Assembly (NCBI GenBank): GCA_949987705.1
Contig: OX465286.1
Span: 15,761,676-15,825,675 of the forward strand
Length of the DNA: 64,000 nt
Direction: 5' to 3'
From: Thereva unica
Lineage: Eukaryota; Arthropoda; Insecta; Diptera; Therevidae
Below the pieces are notes generated by a model. It saw nothing but the letters and a program-made list of their open reading frames with translations. It was not told where the DNA came from and made no database searches. Both the position numbers and the translations under genes were made by a program. This document shows positions 32,314 through 44,140 of this stretch, piece after piece (positions within the stretch are counted from its first letter, which is position 1; each line of letters opens with the position of its first letter).

Positions 32314-33735
32314 TGCATCAATTGCCTGAGAGCAGACCATCGCTCATCACAATGTCCCAGTAAAGGCAGATGTTTCCAATGCGGAAAGACTCACCATACA
32401 ACCTTACACAGAAACCAGCCAGCGAGTCAAACCAACAGCAGCGTTTCACCGCCCTCAAGTTCAAACGATGAATTACCATCCAACCAAACACAAACATACT
32501 TCGCTCAGGCAGCACCCTACGACTGCCGACAAGTACTATTAGCTACAGCCCTGGTCACAGTAGTATCTCCAACTGGACGAGAGCAGGTGTGCAGGGCACT
32601 CATTGATCCCGGATCTCAATCCTCATTCGTACGTGAGACAGTGGTTCAAAGTCTACAACTCAAAAAGGAGCCAATACAAACAGCATTAACCGTAATCGGT
32701 AACATGCCAGCCGGGAAAATCACAAAATGGGCCTCGCTGCAACTAAAGACACGAAACCAACAGGCGAAGAACATCCAGGTCCAGGCAATGGTAATTAGCA
32801 AAATAACTAATCCATTACCAAATAGTGAATGTTCTAGCAAGGATTGGGCTCATTTAAAGGGTCTCGAATTAGCGGATCCAACGTTTCACAAGCCGGGTCA
32901 CATCGACATCCTTTTGGGAGCAGATATATTCCCCATGATCATCTTGGCCGGCCAAAGGAAAGGCAACGAGGGAGCCCCAGTGGGACAAAACACGGTGTTT
33001 GGGTGGATCATCTCTGGGAAGACCACTCCAGCTGCACGAGCAAGCGCACATATGAAAACATTCTTCACCGAGGTGACTCCTAACGACGAGCTAAAGAGAT
33101 TCTGGGAACTAGAAGAACTTCCCCCAAGATCCAAGTGGACAAACGAAGAAACTCCCTGTGAAAACCATTTCAACAACAACGTCACTAGATGCAGCAACGG
33201 ACGATACCAAGTCCGGCTTCCATTTGTAGATGATAAAGTACAACCTGGCGCATCAAGACACATCGCCATCCGAACATTGATGCAGATGGAGAAACGATTC
33301 CAACAAGATCCTGACTTGAAAGCAGACTACGTCAAATGCATACAGGAATATTTGACGTTAGGACACATGGTGCCTACCACCACTCCAGAATCAGCACTTC
33401 AAAACCAATTGTCCAACGACACAGAAACATATCGATGTTGTTACTTACCTCACCATGCTGTCATCAAACCGAGTAGCACGACCACCAAACTGAGAGTAGT
33501 GTTCGACGCATCTCGTCCAACTGCCAAGGGAAATTCATTAAATAGCGTATTACTGAATGGACCAGTAATACAAGACTCGTTAATGTCCACTCTCATGCGA
33601 TGGAGAAAACATCGAATTGCTTACATGACCGACATAGAGAAGATGTACCGGCAGATACGAGTTCATCCAGACGATGCCGATTACCAACGAATAGTTTGGA
33701 GGGAATCACCAGATCAACCCGTACACATCAGGCAA
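32314..33735 (+). pseudogene. BEL/Pao gag end, protease and start of RT, 3'-truncated
   Basis: The sequence begins directly after the CACTA-like element with two zinc knuckles (CINCLRADHRSSQC, CFQCGKTHHTTLH), then the aspartic protease motif ALIDPGSQSSFV (32598-32634), a DUF1758-type protease stretch ending HIDILLGADIFP and TVFGWIISGK, and RT fingers (YLPHHAVIKPSSTTTKLRVV, FDASRPTAKGNSLNSVLLNG, YMTDIEKMYRQIRVH). Homology stops at about 33735, before the YVDD catalytic region; RNase H, integrase and the 3' LTR are missing. This long frame is intact, in contrast to the shifted gag. Confidence 0.9.
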
Positions 33736-34080
33736 AACATCAATCATCACTCTGACTCTGAATGGTTTATTTATCTCCTCCTGGCTTGCCACGTCTTTGC
33801 AGTTCTTCTTCTTCTGACCCGTTCTTATGGAGTTTTGGCGTAACCCCAAGGGGGCTGGGCATGGGGAGAGAGCAATTTACTGATTCAGTGAAACAGGCAT
33901 GCGATGCGTCCATGCCGTAGCAAGTCGATACCCGTCGACACTCATTGAACTTCTGGCGCAACTCAATGGTTGACGAATACCGCAGGGCCTGACTGAAAGC
34001 GGAGAAGGAGTAGTCAGAGAAATCGAAACCGTGTAGATTTTGACGAGCTCGTTAAGAGTAGAAATGCGTCGCATATGGGT
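33736..34080. other. Unassigned junction downstream of truncated BEL
   Basis: Abrupt change after the RT codons. It contains a TTC/GAA run (33809-33817). No family could be assigned, and it may be a piece of another element that deleted the rest of BEL. Confidence 0.35.
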
Positions 34081-34081
34081 T

Positions 34082-34830
34082 CGATCGCATACGAATATTC
34101 GGCAGAATATTCGGTCAAAAATGTACCGAGCCGAACATTCGTCCGCATTATTCGGTTCGTTTTTGCGCAATAAACAGGTTCATATAGGTCCGCGAAGCGC
34201 TCTGCAAGTAGCAACGTTCGTCCACTCCTCCAGCACTTCGCGCTAGCTCAGCTCGCAATGCGCCGCAATTTCTTTTCTCGCAATTTCTCGCGTGAAAATA
34301 AGGGACTAAAGCAAGAATGTGGGGAAATGACAATTCCATAAACATTAACGCCCCGCGCACATAAGTCGACTGATTTGTAATCCCAGTTTCAAACTAGTTT
34401 CACCATTATCACGCTCACAACCAGTTTGCAACCAAAATGTAACCTTTGTCCACACACAATCGCAACTGATGTTTGATTTGGTGTTCTGTGCTTACGAAGA
34501 TTTTGTTGAATAAACTTTGACACGTACAAATGCAGCCACGCAACTGAAACTGGTGACATTTCCAAGCGTACATGCGTTGCATTCAGTGACAGACAATATA
34601 GGAGTGTGTGTATTCAAATGCGACTTGACCGAATATTCCGTGAATAGAATGCATGCATCGCAAATGTTGGTCTACTTAAACATATGTAACTGTTGAAATA
34701 ATACTATGTAAATATTCGGTGATTATTCGACAAACTAACCGAATATTCGGCCGAATACGAGCATTAAAAAATATGCCGAATATGCCGAATACGAATATGA
34801 TCATCTGTCCCGCGCTGCTCTAGAATATAG
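34082..34830. repeat. Element bounded by inverted CGAATATTCGG motifs
   Basis: 34088-34135 carries CGAATATTCGG and GAATATTCGGTC; 34715-34800 carries CCGAATATTCGGCCGAATA and two further GCCGAATA words in opposite order. The inverted arrangement, plus a right edge whose complement starts CAGCGCGGGACAGATGATCA, is reminiscent of hAT termini, but the left edge is not matched and no duplication was found. There is no coding capacity. Confidence 0.4.
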
Positions 34831-34879
34831 TATTCGTCGTGTTTCCTCAAAACGTGCGTATCGGTGGCCTACCCAGCCT

Positions 34880-37345
34880 TCAGGTGAACCCAGAAGAGGT
34901 ACCAGCGGTAACCGCAGAAGAAATTCTGGAGCCCGCAAAAAAGGTAGCCATCAATAAGGCCCTGGTATAGATGGTATACAGAACAGAGCCGCCAAGTTAG
35001 CGGCAAATTGGTTGCAGATGTCTTCACAGACTGCCTGAGAGAGGGGGTTTCCCAAGAGCGTAGGAAACAGCAAAAAATCGAGCTTCTACCTAAGCCGGAC
35101 AAGCCCCTGCGGGACCCGCTATCCTATACAGCGATATGTCTCCTCAGTTGTATAGACAAACTTTTCGAACGGGTGATTTGTAACAGAATACTCCCTAGCA
35201 TCGAAAGTGATGCAGTAACCATGGTGGTGGGCATGGCAATAGCCATCATAGACTATGCTACTATCCCAGAGGTCCCGGGTTCGAATCCCGGCCAGCCCCA
35301 CGGTCCTTCGCCTTTTCCACGTTCCCACCTACATAACTTTCCTTCTTTCTTCTTCCCTCTTTACATTCCTGATTCCTTCTGTCATAGCCTTAGTTAGCCC
35401 TTCCCCTCTTCACCAAAGCGCATGTCATCGGTTGGTTGATGAGATTCAACTCGTTTCAGGAGGCATAACACTCCAGCGAGTTGTTTCTCGATGCCCCGAT
35501 GACAAAGTCGCCAGTAATGGTTGAGAGTAGGTGGACTGCAAAATATCGCTGGTAGGTTGTGACAGTTCCTTTCTTCCCCGACTAGAGCTGCTGTTCGACA
35601 TTGCACTCTATATGAAGAAAATAGATTGTCGACACAGTATAAAGGGCGTTTCCTGTGACTCTAGTCTTTCACATAAAAAAAAAAAAAAAAAAAAATAGAG
35701 AAAACCACTGCTGCGAATTGATAACCCTTGACGTAAAAATGCTTTCAGTTCAGCGAGATGGAAAATAGTTGAGGCGCTGATCAAGCTAGGTACACCAAAG
35801 TACCTAGTTCGAGCAGTAGTGTAGTTCGAGTAGGTCGCTTCATTGTGATTCAGAAGATGGCGCGACGGTTTTCACAACATGCGGCTTTCCGCACGGTTCC
35901 GTTCGGGGCCTTCTCTTGTGTATCGCAATGTTCAACGATGTGTTGAGGCTACGCCTTTTCAAGAAAGCAGTGGCGATCGGGTTCGCGGATGACATCGATG
36001 TAGTGATCGTAGGACGGCGCCTGGATGATATCGAATTGTGTACGAAGCGATCTGGGAGATAAAAGCCTGGATAGAAAATGCTGCTCTGAATCTTTCTACG
36101 CACAAAACTGAAGCCGTGTTGATCAGCAAAGGGAGAAGCTAATGTCCATAAGGATGAAGGTATAGGAATAGATCGTCCACTCACAACCTGCTCTCAAGTA
36201 CCTGGGAATGATGATCGATCGAGGGATCAACTTTCAATCACACAATTGGAGGGTATGGTAGATAGAGCCTCCGCGATTTGTGCCCTAGACCGAGTCGTCG
36301 TCTCCTGAAGGGGGATTGACCGCAGACTGAATTTCGGGGTATACTTCGCGGGCGCGACGGCAAAAGCTTTCACCATCAGCGCAACACTACCGAGGAGGCT
36401 ACCCAACATAGGCACAAACCAAATGTGGAGAGGTGGGTTATAAGGGAAAATGGGGAGGAGAGCTGCTACCTCACACATTTCTTGAGTGGGCATGGAAGTT
36501 ATAGGGCATACCTTCACCGCTTCAATGTTGGAAGCAGTCGCTGAGGTGCAGCTAACACTTGAGTACATCTTGCGCCATATGATAAGGTCGGAGGATGTGG
36601 ACAATGTTGGACGTGATGTTAAAGGCCATACACCAGAAGCTTAAGCATTTCGAAGCCCAAAGAAACAGAGACATGCTAAGGAATTCAAGGAGAGACAGCA
36701 GCTAGGTAAATACACGGCTGGAGTGTTCCGGCTCTAGTGACTACCTTCGTACCGGTGTGGACTTGAACGTCATGCAAAATGGGTGGGTGAGGTTAGTTAA
36801 TAGGAATCAGACACTACCCCCTAGCAAGTAGCCTGTGGTAAGCATAGCCTTAGACAGGCGGTCGCCTACATACCCTGATGCTGGACTGATGTGATCCCTC
36901 GCTTAAAAAGGGTGGGGGGGGGGGTATTTAACTTAGTCCTTCTACATACAGCGTAGAACATCTGGGCAGACAGGCTAAGCATCGTCCGCGCATCATAGTC
37001 TCCATAGATATACTAGCAAGAGAAGGCATGCATCTTTATGACCCAGAATATGATAGAGGGGACTCTAAAATGACCCAGGTTGCGTCCTGCGAGTTCTTAA
37101 TGGGATGGCGGGCATGGAGGCTATAGGAAATACCTTCATATTTACGAGCACGATTACTTACCACTACGCCCAGCATGCCCATGAAGACGCAGAAAGTCTT
37201 TTTAACTGCTCGAGATTCGCCGAAGACAGAGCGGAATCGGAAGAAATGGCCGAGGTGCCATTGACGCCAGAAAACATCCTAGGCCATATGATGAAGTCGG
37301 ATAAAATGTGGAGAAAAGTGGAAGCGACACTGTAGGCCATGCAAA
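34880..37345 (+). mobile_element. R1-type LINE remnant, split by a SINE
   Basis: Plus-strand islands: RT at 35005-35215 (FTDCLREGVSQE, IELLPKPDKPLRDPLSYT, ICLLSCIDKLFERVI), the catalytic GFADDIDVVIVGR at 35978-36016, AALNLSTHKTEAVLISKG (36081-36135), LKYLGMMIDRGINF (36195-36235), RRLPNIG-type tail words near 36400, and the C-terminal FAEDRAESEEMAEVPLTPEN (37216-37275) with W near the end. The FADDI motif and terminal TPENILGHMM pattern are typical of R1-clade pol. Many frameshifts; the YRPI-type motif is altered to YTAI. Confidence 0.8.
35252..35694 (+). mobile_element. tRNA-derived SINE, copy 3 (5'-truncated)
   Basis: It starts within the anticodon-arm region (CTACTATCCCAGAGGTCCCG), keeps the B-box GGTTCGAATCC and runs through the shared body to CTTTCACATA and a poly-A of about 20. 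It lacks the A-box. It is inserted in the R1-type LINE between the RT fingers and palm, and provides an empty site for the Harbinger-type MITE seen in copy 2. Confidence 0.9.
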
Positions 37346-37494
37346 CAAGTTAAGGCAGCGAAAGGATTAGAGAAAGGCAAAGCAACGTCAGGTTAGCCCC
37401 CGGAAGGAGCTTCTAAGCTTGGCTTATCCCGATAAATAGTCGAAAATAGAGACTAAACAATTTGAGGATTTCGGCGAGAGTATTTTTAAACGCG

Positions 37495-38420
37495 AGTGAT
37501 TCCATGCGGTCCCCCAACTGAATTCTAATCGCCTCCAGTGCAGCTTGACCTACGCAATCGAACGAGAACATATCTTTTGAGTATATGCTAAATCAGGGGT
37601 TCCCAACCTTGTGCTCGCGGGCGCATATGTGCCCACGAAGATATTTAATTGTGCCCGCGACAAAGTGCTAAAATACGGAAAAAACAAATCTTAAAAATAA
37701 AAAAAATTTAAAAGTTACTTTAATTTTAAAAATCTTGCTAGATGTAGTGAGAAATTCGCTAAATTGGCTACACTAACATCTGTCTAATCCACCACGCGAA
37801 TTAGACCTTTAGACCCTAACTTTGTCGGTTAGGTCCCACGATTTGGTTGCATTTTTATTGTTTTTCTCGCTAAGGAGCTTTGAGTAAAACTGACTTATTT
37901 AGTACGAAAAGCAATAAAATCGCGGCCAAACCGCCATCCAATATGAAAGAAGCCTTACAATCACGTCTTTCCCGGCATCTTCATTGTATTATTATAGTAG
38001 TATAATATTAGTTGTCACAGCGAGCGGTCGTTGTAAACTCTTACTGTTATCATCAGGTGCTACCAATGTGTTGTGTGGTTTTTAAATCCGACTTGTGCCC
38101 GCCAGTTTGTTTTGCAATCTCGAATGCGCCCGCACCACAGAAAGGTTGGGAACCCCTGTGCTAAATGATAAACTTTTACTGTCACAAACATAGTTGCCTG
38201 AAATATGAAGTACAAGGCTACAAAAAAAACCAAACTGATGTTGGCAGATGTTGGAAATACACGATTTCATTTGTAAAAAGTTTTGCCTCATATAAGGTCC
38301 TAATTAGAAACTGATAGGGCATGTCGCACTTTAGTATCGCTGATTCTCATTTGAGTATAGTGCTCACGAGGAATCTAAGAGGAAATTCCTCTTTCAGCAT
38401 ACCCCTCATTTCGCACATGA
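37495..38420. repeat. Dispersed repeat copy, interrupted by a hAT MITE
   Basis: 37510-37593 matches the central block at 13066-13165. After the MITE, 38159-38420 continues with GCTAAATGATA, ATAGTTGCCTGAAA, ACTTTAGTATCGCTGA and ATTTCGCACATG, in the order seen at 58090-58735. The copy at 58089-58105 shows the uninterrupted GAGTATGCTAAATGATACC site. Confidence 0.7.
37594..38158. mobile_element. hAT-type MITE (565 bp)
   Basis: The ends CAGGGGTTCCCAACCTT and the complement AAGGTTGGGAACCCCTG are perfect over 16-17 bases, with GTGCTCGCGGGCGCA-like inner similarity. TGCTAAAT (37586-37593 and 38159-38166) is a perfect 8-bp target duplication. CAGGGGTTCCCAACC is a common hAT/Charlie-like terminus. No transposase frame. 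The empty site is visible in another copy of the host repeat. Confidence 0.93.
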
Positions 38421-38797
38421 GGCCCACACGCTGTATGAGGCATGGCCCCGATAAATATGCTAGTCGGGCTATGTAGGAGACTCTTGATTGTCTATGACTT
38501 GTTCCAGGGCTGCTGCACAAGAACTCTGCCCAAGTCTTTCTGTATGACTGTCTCTATATTTGCGCAGAAATCGTCTCCATTCCATCTCACGATAACTGTC
38601 AGGTTGTGCTATTCGTCCGCTGAATTGACTTTCATCGAAGTCAACTTCTTCGCTTCGCTTGATCTCTGAACACACCGTTACGTATATCAACTAGGCCTAG
38701 ACCAAATGGAAAAGTTTATGACACGAGCTCTTACAAGCGCGCCTACAAACACTTGTAGTTTATTGGTCATATACATACATATATCGTTCAACAGTAC
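38421..38797. other. Gap with an unassigned short frame
   Basis: Overlapping frames on both strands at 38442-38690. The minus-strand one includes EMEWRRFLRKYRDSH. Neither could be matched to a family, and composition does not decide between coding and chance. Confidence 0.3.
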
Positions 38798-38800
38798 CTA

Positions 38801-39051
38801 CCCAGTAGGACTTGTAATGGCTATGGAAACGATTTGGTAATCACAATTCACAAACTCTAGACCATACCGCACGCAATACCAACTGCATTACATTTACATT
38901 GCAATGTCCGCCCTGGTAAGGCCTTTCTTTTTACATCATTCAGGTTTTTACATACAGGTCATTACATTTTGCATTACTTTGTATTAACTTCCGATTTTCA
39001 CCAAAGAAATAATTGATTGAAATTTCAGCGGTTGCCAAAAGTCCTACTGGG
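38801..39051. mobile_element. MITE with CCCAGTAGGACTT terminal repeats
   Basis: The left end CCCAGTAGGACTTGTAATGG and the right end CCAAAAGTCCTACTGGG are inverted (13 perfect bases plus partial). CTA flanks both sides (38798-38800 and 39052-39054). CATTAC-rich interior as in 1387-1780. A CCCAG terminus plus a 2-3 bp duplication suggests a CACTA-like derivative. Confidence 0.75.
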
Positions 39052-39054
39052 CTA

Positions 39055-41777
39055 CTACTTGCGTTTTCTGCTCTCAGCTAGTATTAGACCAGCGTTCTTG
39101 ATCCACATTTTGATTTCCAATTCTCGTATTAAAATATCAGAAATGACAGGGGGGGGGGGCATTTATGATTTTTGTTGATATTTTTTTTTTTTTGGTAATG
39201 TTTGACGTCAACAAAAGGTAAATCAACCAAAATGATGGAGGCAAATGTCAGCCCAGCTATAACTTTATCCCATTCGCGCGGCGTGTGCAAATTTCCAAGG
39301 GCTGCTGAGAGGTGGTTAACAACACATTTCCCAGAAACTTTCATATTTGACAATACATATCATACATATGCATAGATATACACACACACATATAAAATAT
39401 CCTTTTATTGACACAAAATTGGAAATGTACAGATTTGATATTTGTGCATTTCTAAAAATCAAAATCAATCATCACCATCACCACTAACACATAGATGGCG
39501 CCACCTACGCGATATTTTTGTGGGATGTACACCATATTGTATTCATGTGTTCATATATATATATATTTGTAGCTTTGTATGTTGATATTCATGTGCGGTT
39601 TGAAATACGCTGGGCTCAAAAAAAAAACAGAAAAAAATAAAAAATAGAAAAGTCCTTACGACAACGCAACGCCCAGCCTTAACCCTTTACTTATTTTCTT
39701 CGATTTTTTTGGGGGGATATTTGTGACTGTCAATCGGTGAAATGTTTGTTATTCGATACGCGATTTTATCTCTAATTCTAAATCATCAGAAAAACAATTC
39801 TATTGAAGGGAGAAATGCCTCCTGCCTGAAAAGGATTTACGTTGAAAGGGAGAAGTAACGAATTGTTCCCTCTGAGAGTGTGTGTGTGTGTGCGCGCACG
39901 TGGTGTAACTAGTTTCTGAGTGATTATTAAGTATTATTTAGATTTTCTGATTCAGTGCTGGTGGGTCCTCTTCTGTAATGATTACATAGAAATTCAATTA
40001 AAAATTTTCAAATAACACAAAAGGATCGAAGGAACTCACCCCTATTGCCAGTCCCCTTTTTGGAACAATCTTTTTGACCGGGAATATGCAACAAATTGAT
40101 GATTCTTAAATCCAAGCCCCGTGTGACATGCCAGAAGTTTCCCCGCCCCAGGTCCTCTCCATCCACAGGGGAAACTGTCAAATATTAGCAACTATGGTGA
40201 AACGGTTTAAGGAAAATGTGTAATATGACTTTTTAAGGATGATGATTACTCAAGTGACCGTTATGCTTAGCGGAGCGGAATTGGGCCATTTTCGTGCGAT
40301 ACTATGCTGCATGTACCTAAATTCGTAGTGAGCCCGCTGAGGCCCTGAGGGGTTCTCGCAATCATTAAACGAGGACACAAAAGTAACGAGTGCGCTGCAA
40401 TTGTTTAAAACGGCGAACGGCTCTCTTCCTGTTCCTGGGCTGGGGGCAAAGCCAGCAGGTCCCTTGTCATATACATATATACATATAATCACCCTTAACA
40501 TATACCCCGGCTCTATCTTCTGCCTCTACCCCTATATGACATTGAAGCATGTGACCAATTTGAAATCTGTGCGCGGATCTCTCTCGGATCGCATATGGGA
40601 CAGATTCGGGGGCATTTAGAAGCAATTAACCGATAGTGTGTACTCTCGAGAGTATTGGGTACATTGTGACAATATTTTGACCGCTGTGAAAGTCGGACCG
40701 GGATCTTGCTATGCATGTATATTATTGCATGCGTTCTTGGTTCTTCATTCGCAACACCGAGACAGCACAGCGTACACAGAGCCCATGTGATAGGTACTCA
40801 TTAACCCGCCATCCAGAATATGGCAAAGAAGACGCAATGTGACGACGACGACGGTGGGACTGACTGGGGGCTGGCTAGTATACCAGAGTGCCAGATGGGA
40901 ATCGACTAAATTTCATCTATGTCACTTGGAAATTATTGTAATTGTCCATTTATTAAGCGTATAAGTGAATAATGCTGGTTGTGTTCTCGGCGACCATTAT
41001 AAGTTGAACGCCAGACCCCAGGACTGAGAGACGAGGCTGGACGAGATGTCGCGCCGCATTGTGCACGTCAGCCAAGAGGGGTCCCAGTACTCTGTGCGGT
41101 GTATGCTTAAAACTCACTGGGATAAGAATAAGAACTCTTCATACGTTAAGACGAGACTATAGCTACACAATCTCTGCGTACAAGGCAATAATGACAAGGA
41201 GAATAGATGCCACGATAAGGCATTATTTTCGTCAGCTAATACACAAACAATTGCACGCCCAATGGGTCTCTGATTTAATTTAAGTTAATCTTGATTTTGT
41301 GTAGCTCATGTGCATTTCCTGCTGCAGGGGGGTATCAATTCCTGGTGTGCATTATAGAAATGCGCTTTGACGCTATGTAGTCGCCGTCGGGCTTTGATTA
41401 TTTTAGGAAGTCAAGGGCGATTTTCAAGTATTTTTTTTTTCGTTGATGTTAAAGATTTGTAATGGAAACTTACTAGTTGCATTATTTATCTATTTGTTTT
41501 AATTTGCATAGGGAAGTAGCTCTAACAAAGAAACAAATTAATTCAAGAGCAAAAATAATGCGCGTGCCGGACTAGGTGTAGTATGGCTAAATTCGGCGAC
41601 GGCCCTTCCTGCAGTTCTATATTCTAATGGCCTTTTCGTGGATCGGTGTTGCTTGGATCGTACGCGGCAGCATTCATCGACTCGCGCGTTTGGCTGGCCG
41701 GTGGCGGATAAACAATCGAGGGGCTACTATGGTACTTTCTGGCCCCTTTCTGGTCGACGGCAGGCCGTGGCCTGAAT
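39055..41777. other. Long stretch without recognisable genes or mobile elements
   Basis: Contains a G-run at 39150-39159, a T-run near 39180-39193, a TG/CG dinucleotide run at 39878-39899, and ATAC/ATAT-rich parts near 39360-39400 and 40470-40490. Short frames (for example 40401-40619, 41059-41283) have no family resemblance. It could be host intergenic DNA. Confidence 0.4.
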
Positions 41778-42147
41778 GGGCTGTTTCACACGAGCAGACG
41801 GCCAACCAACAGAAATCGGCTGTTATCGTCCATTCCCTTTTGAAACTCAACGAAAAGTCGCATGGGCTTTCACACGGGCCAATTTTTCCAACCAACTCTA
41901 CGTCAAAACGCTTTAGCTTATTGTTGTTGTTTTTTTATTGTTTTGTCTTTTCTCTTTCTTTTCTTTTTCCCAAAGGAATAAAAAACAACAACAACCACAC
42001 AGCTGTCTAAAAGTCGTATCGAAAATCGCGTGAGAAAGTTGAATGGAAAAATCTTCCCTCCCCATCGTCCTCTCCCACCCTCTTCTCTACAAATGACGTT
42101 TTCATACGATTTCTGTTGGTTGGCCGTCGGCTCGTGTGAAACAGCCC
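41778..42147. mobile_element. MITE with about 40-bp inverted ends (GGGCTGTTTCACACGAG)
   Basis: The left GGGCTGTTTCACACGAGCAG and the right end are complementary over about 40 bases with one difference (including GACGGCCAACCAACAGAAAT). AAT occurs at 41775-41777 and 42148-42150, a possible 3-bp duplication. Non-coding. The superfamily is uncertain; length and 3-bp duplication fit a Harbinger-type MITE but AAT is not the usual TWA. Confidence 0.8.
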
Positions 42148-42840
42148 AATGTTTTCGCCTTGAAGCCAAGTATCACCGCACACCAATCCGGCCGGGCGCC
42201 AACCGGATGGGGTCTGCAATCGCCAACCGGATGGGTTTGTGGTCAGTTTTTGCCTGAAGATCTCGGGATGTAACACGGGAATTGTTACAATCGGCCTCTT
42301 CATTTTTGTAACGCTCGAATATTTGTATGAAGAGGTCGACTGAAACAACTTACGTACTAGTACTACCACCGCAGAACTTCTATTCTGTCTCAAGCCGTGA
42401 ATTTACGGCACAAGCTCACGCCGTATCCAGTCGGACCTGAAAGTAAGGCGCGAACTAGGGAGCGAAAACCATCCACACTCGTATTCGCGCGAACGTTCAC
42501 GATATCTGGAGGCGCCTTAAGGCACAAACATATTGGTGCAGAGGTAATATATATAATCTCTCCGCATTGTGTCAGCAAATATGGTCGTCCGTGTATTTTA
42601 AAGGCTTTTCCGGTCACCAATCTGTGCTTGTAAAGTTTTCATTGAGGCCATGGACATTTTTGCACTTGAATTAACAGCCTGATATGCTAAACTGTCGTCT
42701 TCGCCTGTGTGACTGTAGAGAATCATGACGTTACCTGCATGTCACGGCATGTTAGGCAGATATCTGAAGTCCTCACCCTCAGTTAGACTGAGTATTGTGT
42801 GGCCTTCATTGGGCCGTTTTGTGCCGACCTGCCGAAAAAA
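42148..42840. other. Gap without assigned genes
   Basis: A short direct duplication CGCCAACCGGATGGG occurs at about 42196-42236. No coding similarity was found. Confidence 0.35.
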
Positions 42841-42931
42841 TTACGTGATATTTGCCGAGACCCCTCCTCTCCCCCACGTCAGATTGGGTGAGATTCTGCT
42901 GGACCCCCTCCCCCCTGAACGCCTCACGTAA
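42841..42931. repeat. Short TTACGTGA-ended repeat, copy 1
   Basis: Begins TTACGTGATATTTGC, ends GCCTCACGTAA (8-bp inverted ends), with pyrimidine-rich inner text CCCCTCCTCTCCCCCACGT and AGATTGGGTGAGATTC. A second copy lies at 44141-44232. Confidence 0.65.
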
Positions 42932-42966
42932 CCACTACCGGCGGCCTGTAAGTGAATGGGGGTCTT

Positions 42967-44066
42967 TTTTTTATGTGGTAAAGTCAAGCTTAGGAATTAC
43001 CCTTTGTACTACTAGTCTGTCATGTCGTTCAAGTCATTGTCAGTGTCTAGTAGTAAGCTTGATTTGAAGGATAGAGGAGAAAGGTTAGGTTAGGGGTCTG
43101 GAGGGTGCGGTGGCTTAAAGGGTCGATGGAAGAGCAAAGGGTGCTATGGCCAATGGGTTTGATGGCGTGATTTTGCACCTTGTCCAGCCAAGCCAAGGTG
43201 GTTTTTGGGGCGCCCGCCCCGATATATGAGTTGTATTCAAGGCGGGGTTGAATGTAGGACTTGTATATTGTAGCCAGAGCAGTTGGCTGAAGGTGGAACT
43301 TGCATCTCTTGAAGAATCCTAGGCATTGGTAAGCTTGTTTGGCGATTTGGAATATGTGATTATTCCATCGCCGATCTGAAGATAAGGTTACGCCTAGGAT
43401 GTTAAGAGATGGGTCAGCTATTAAATTCTTTTTGCCCACTGGGATAGAGGGCGGGTGGTGCAGGAGTTTGTAGAGGTAAGACAGTGCTTTGTGGGAGTAC
43501 CGCAGAGTTGCGTTGAATTCGACACGATTCTTGAGGCCCCAAGCAAGAATGAGTTTAATGTCCCCGTTAATAGAATTGGACATGAGTTCATGGTCTACGA
43601 GACAAGATCTGGCACGTGCTTGTCTTATATTATCGAAGGTGTGGGAGTAGCGCAGAGTACCGTCATCGGCGAAACTGTGAAGTGGGTTGGAGAGGATTGA
43701 GAGCAGATCATTAAGAAAGAGGGTAGGGGAGAGAATCGAGCTTTAGGGGACGCCAGCCGAGATGGAGTGAGGGTTGGATTCAACGCCATCCAATACTACC
43801 TTGATTGAACGGGGGTAGAAAGAAAGCTCTCAACCCAGTTCCTTAGAACTATACCAATAGCTTGGAGTTTAGACAACAGAGCGGGATACCTTACTTTGTC
43901 GAAAGCCTTGGAGATATCTAGAGCAACCAGACCAGACCCACCGAAGCGATGCATGTGTTTTTTGAGAGCCTAAGTCAGACACACAAGAAGGTCGCCAGTA
44001 GATCTTTTCGGTCTAAAGCCGTACTGCCTGTCGTGTAAAATTTGGTAGGATTCCAGATATTTCATT
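42967..44066 (-). mobile_element. LINE-A, 5'-truncated copy
   Basis: The poly-A (as T) starts at 42967, followed by the family 3' UTR (ACCACATAAAA, CCTAAGCTTGAC on the minus strand). Coding islands on the minus strand: RNRVEFNATLRYSHKALSYL, VTLSSDRRWNNHIFQIAKQA, IYKSYIQPRLEYNSYIGAG, then a decayed RT palm, and RPKRSTGDLL near 44010. It ends at about 44066 within RT. Frameshifts and losses are frequent. Confidence 0.85.
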
Positions 44067-44140
44067 TGTCTTTAGTGGAGAAACATGTTTAACCCAGTTT
44101 TCTCTTTCCAGTTTTTACATTGTTTCTTTAAAAAAAATAA

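Noticed and set aside
32844..33269. Alternative frames over BEL protease
   Set aside because: The plus-strand frame at 32587-33843 carries the protease and RT motifs; overlapping frames are shadows.
38442..38690. Small host gene
   Set aside because: Both strands are open over the same interval and no domain, splice signal or similarity supports either.
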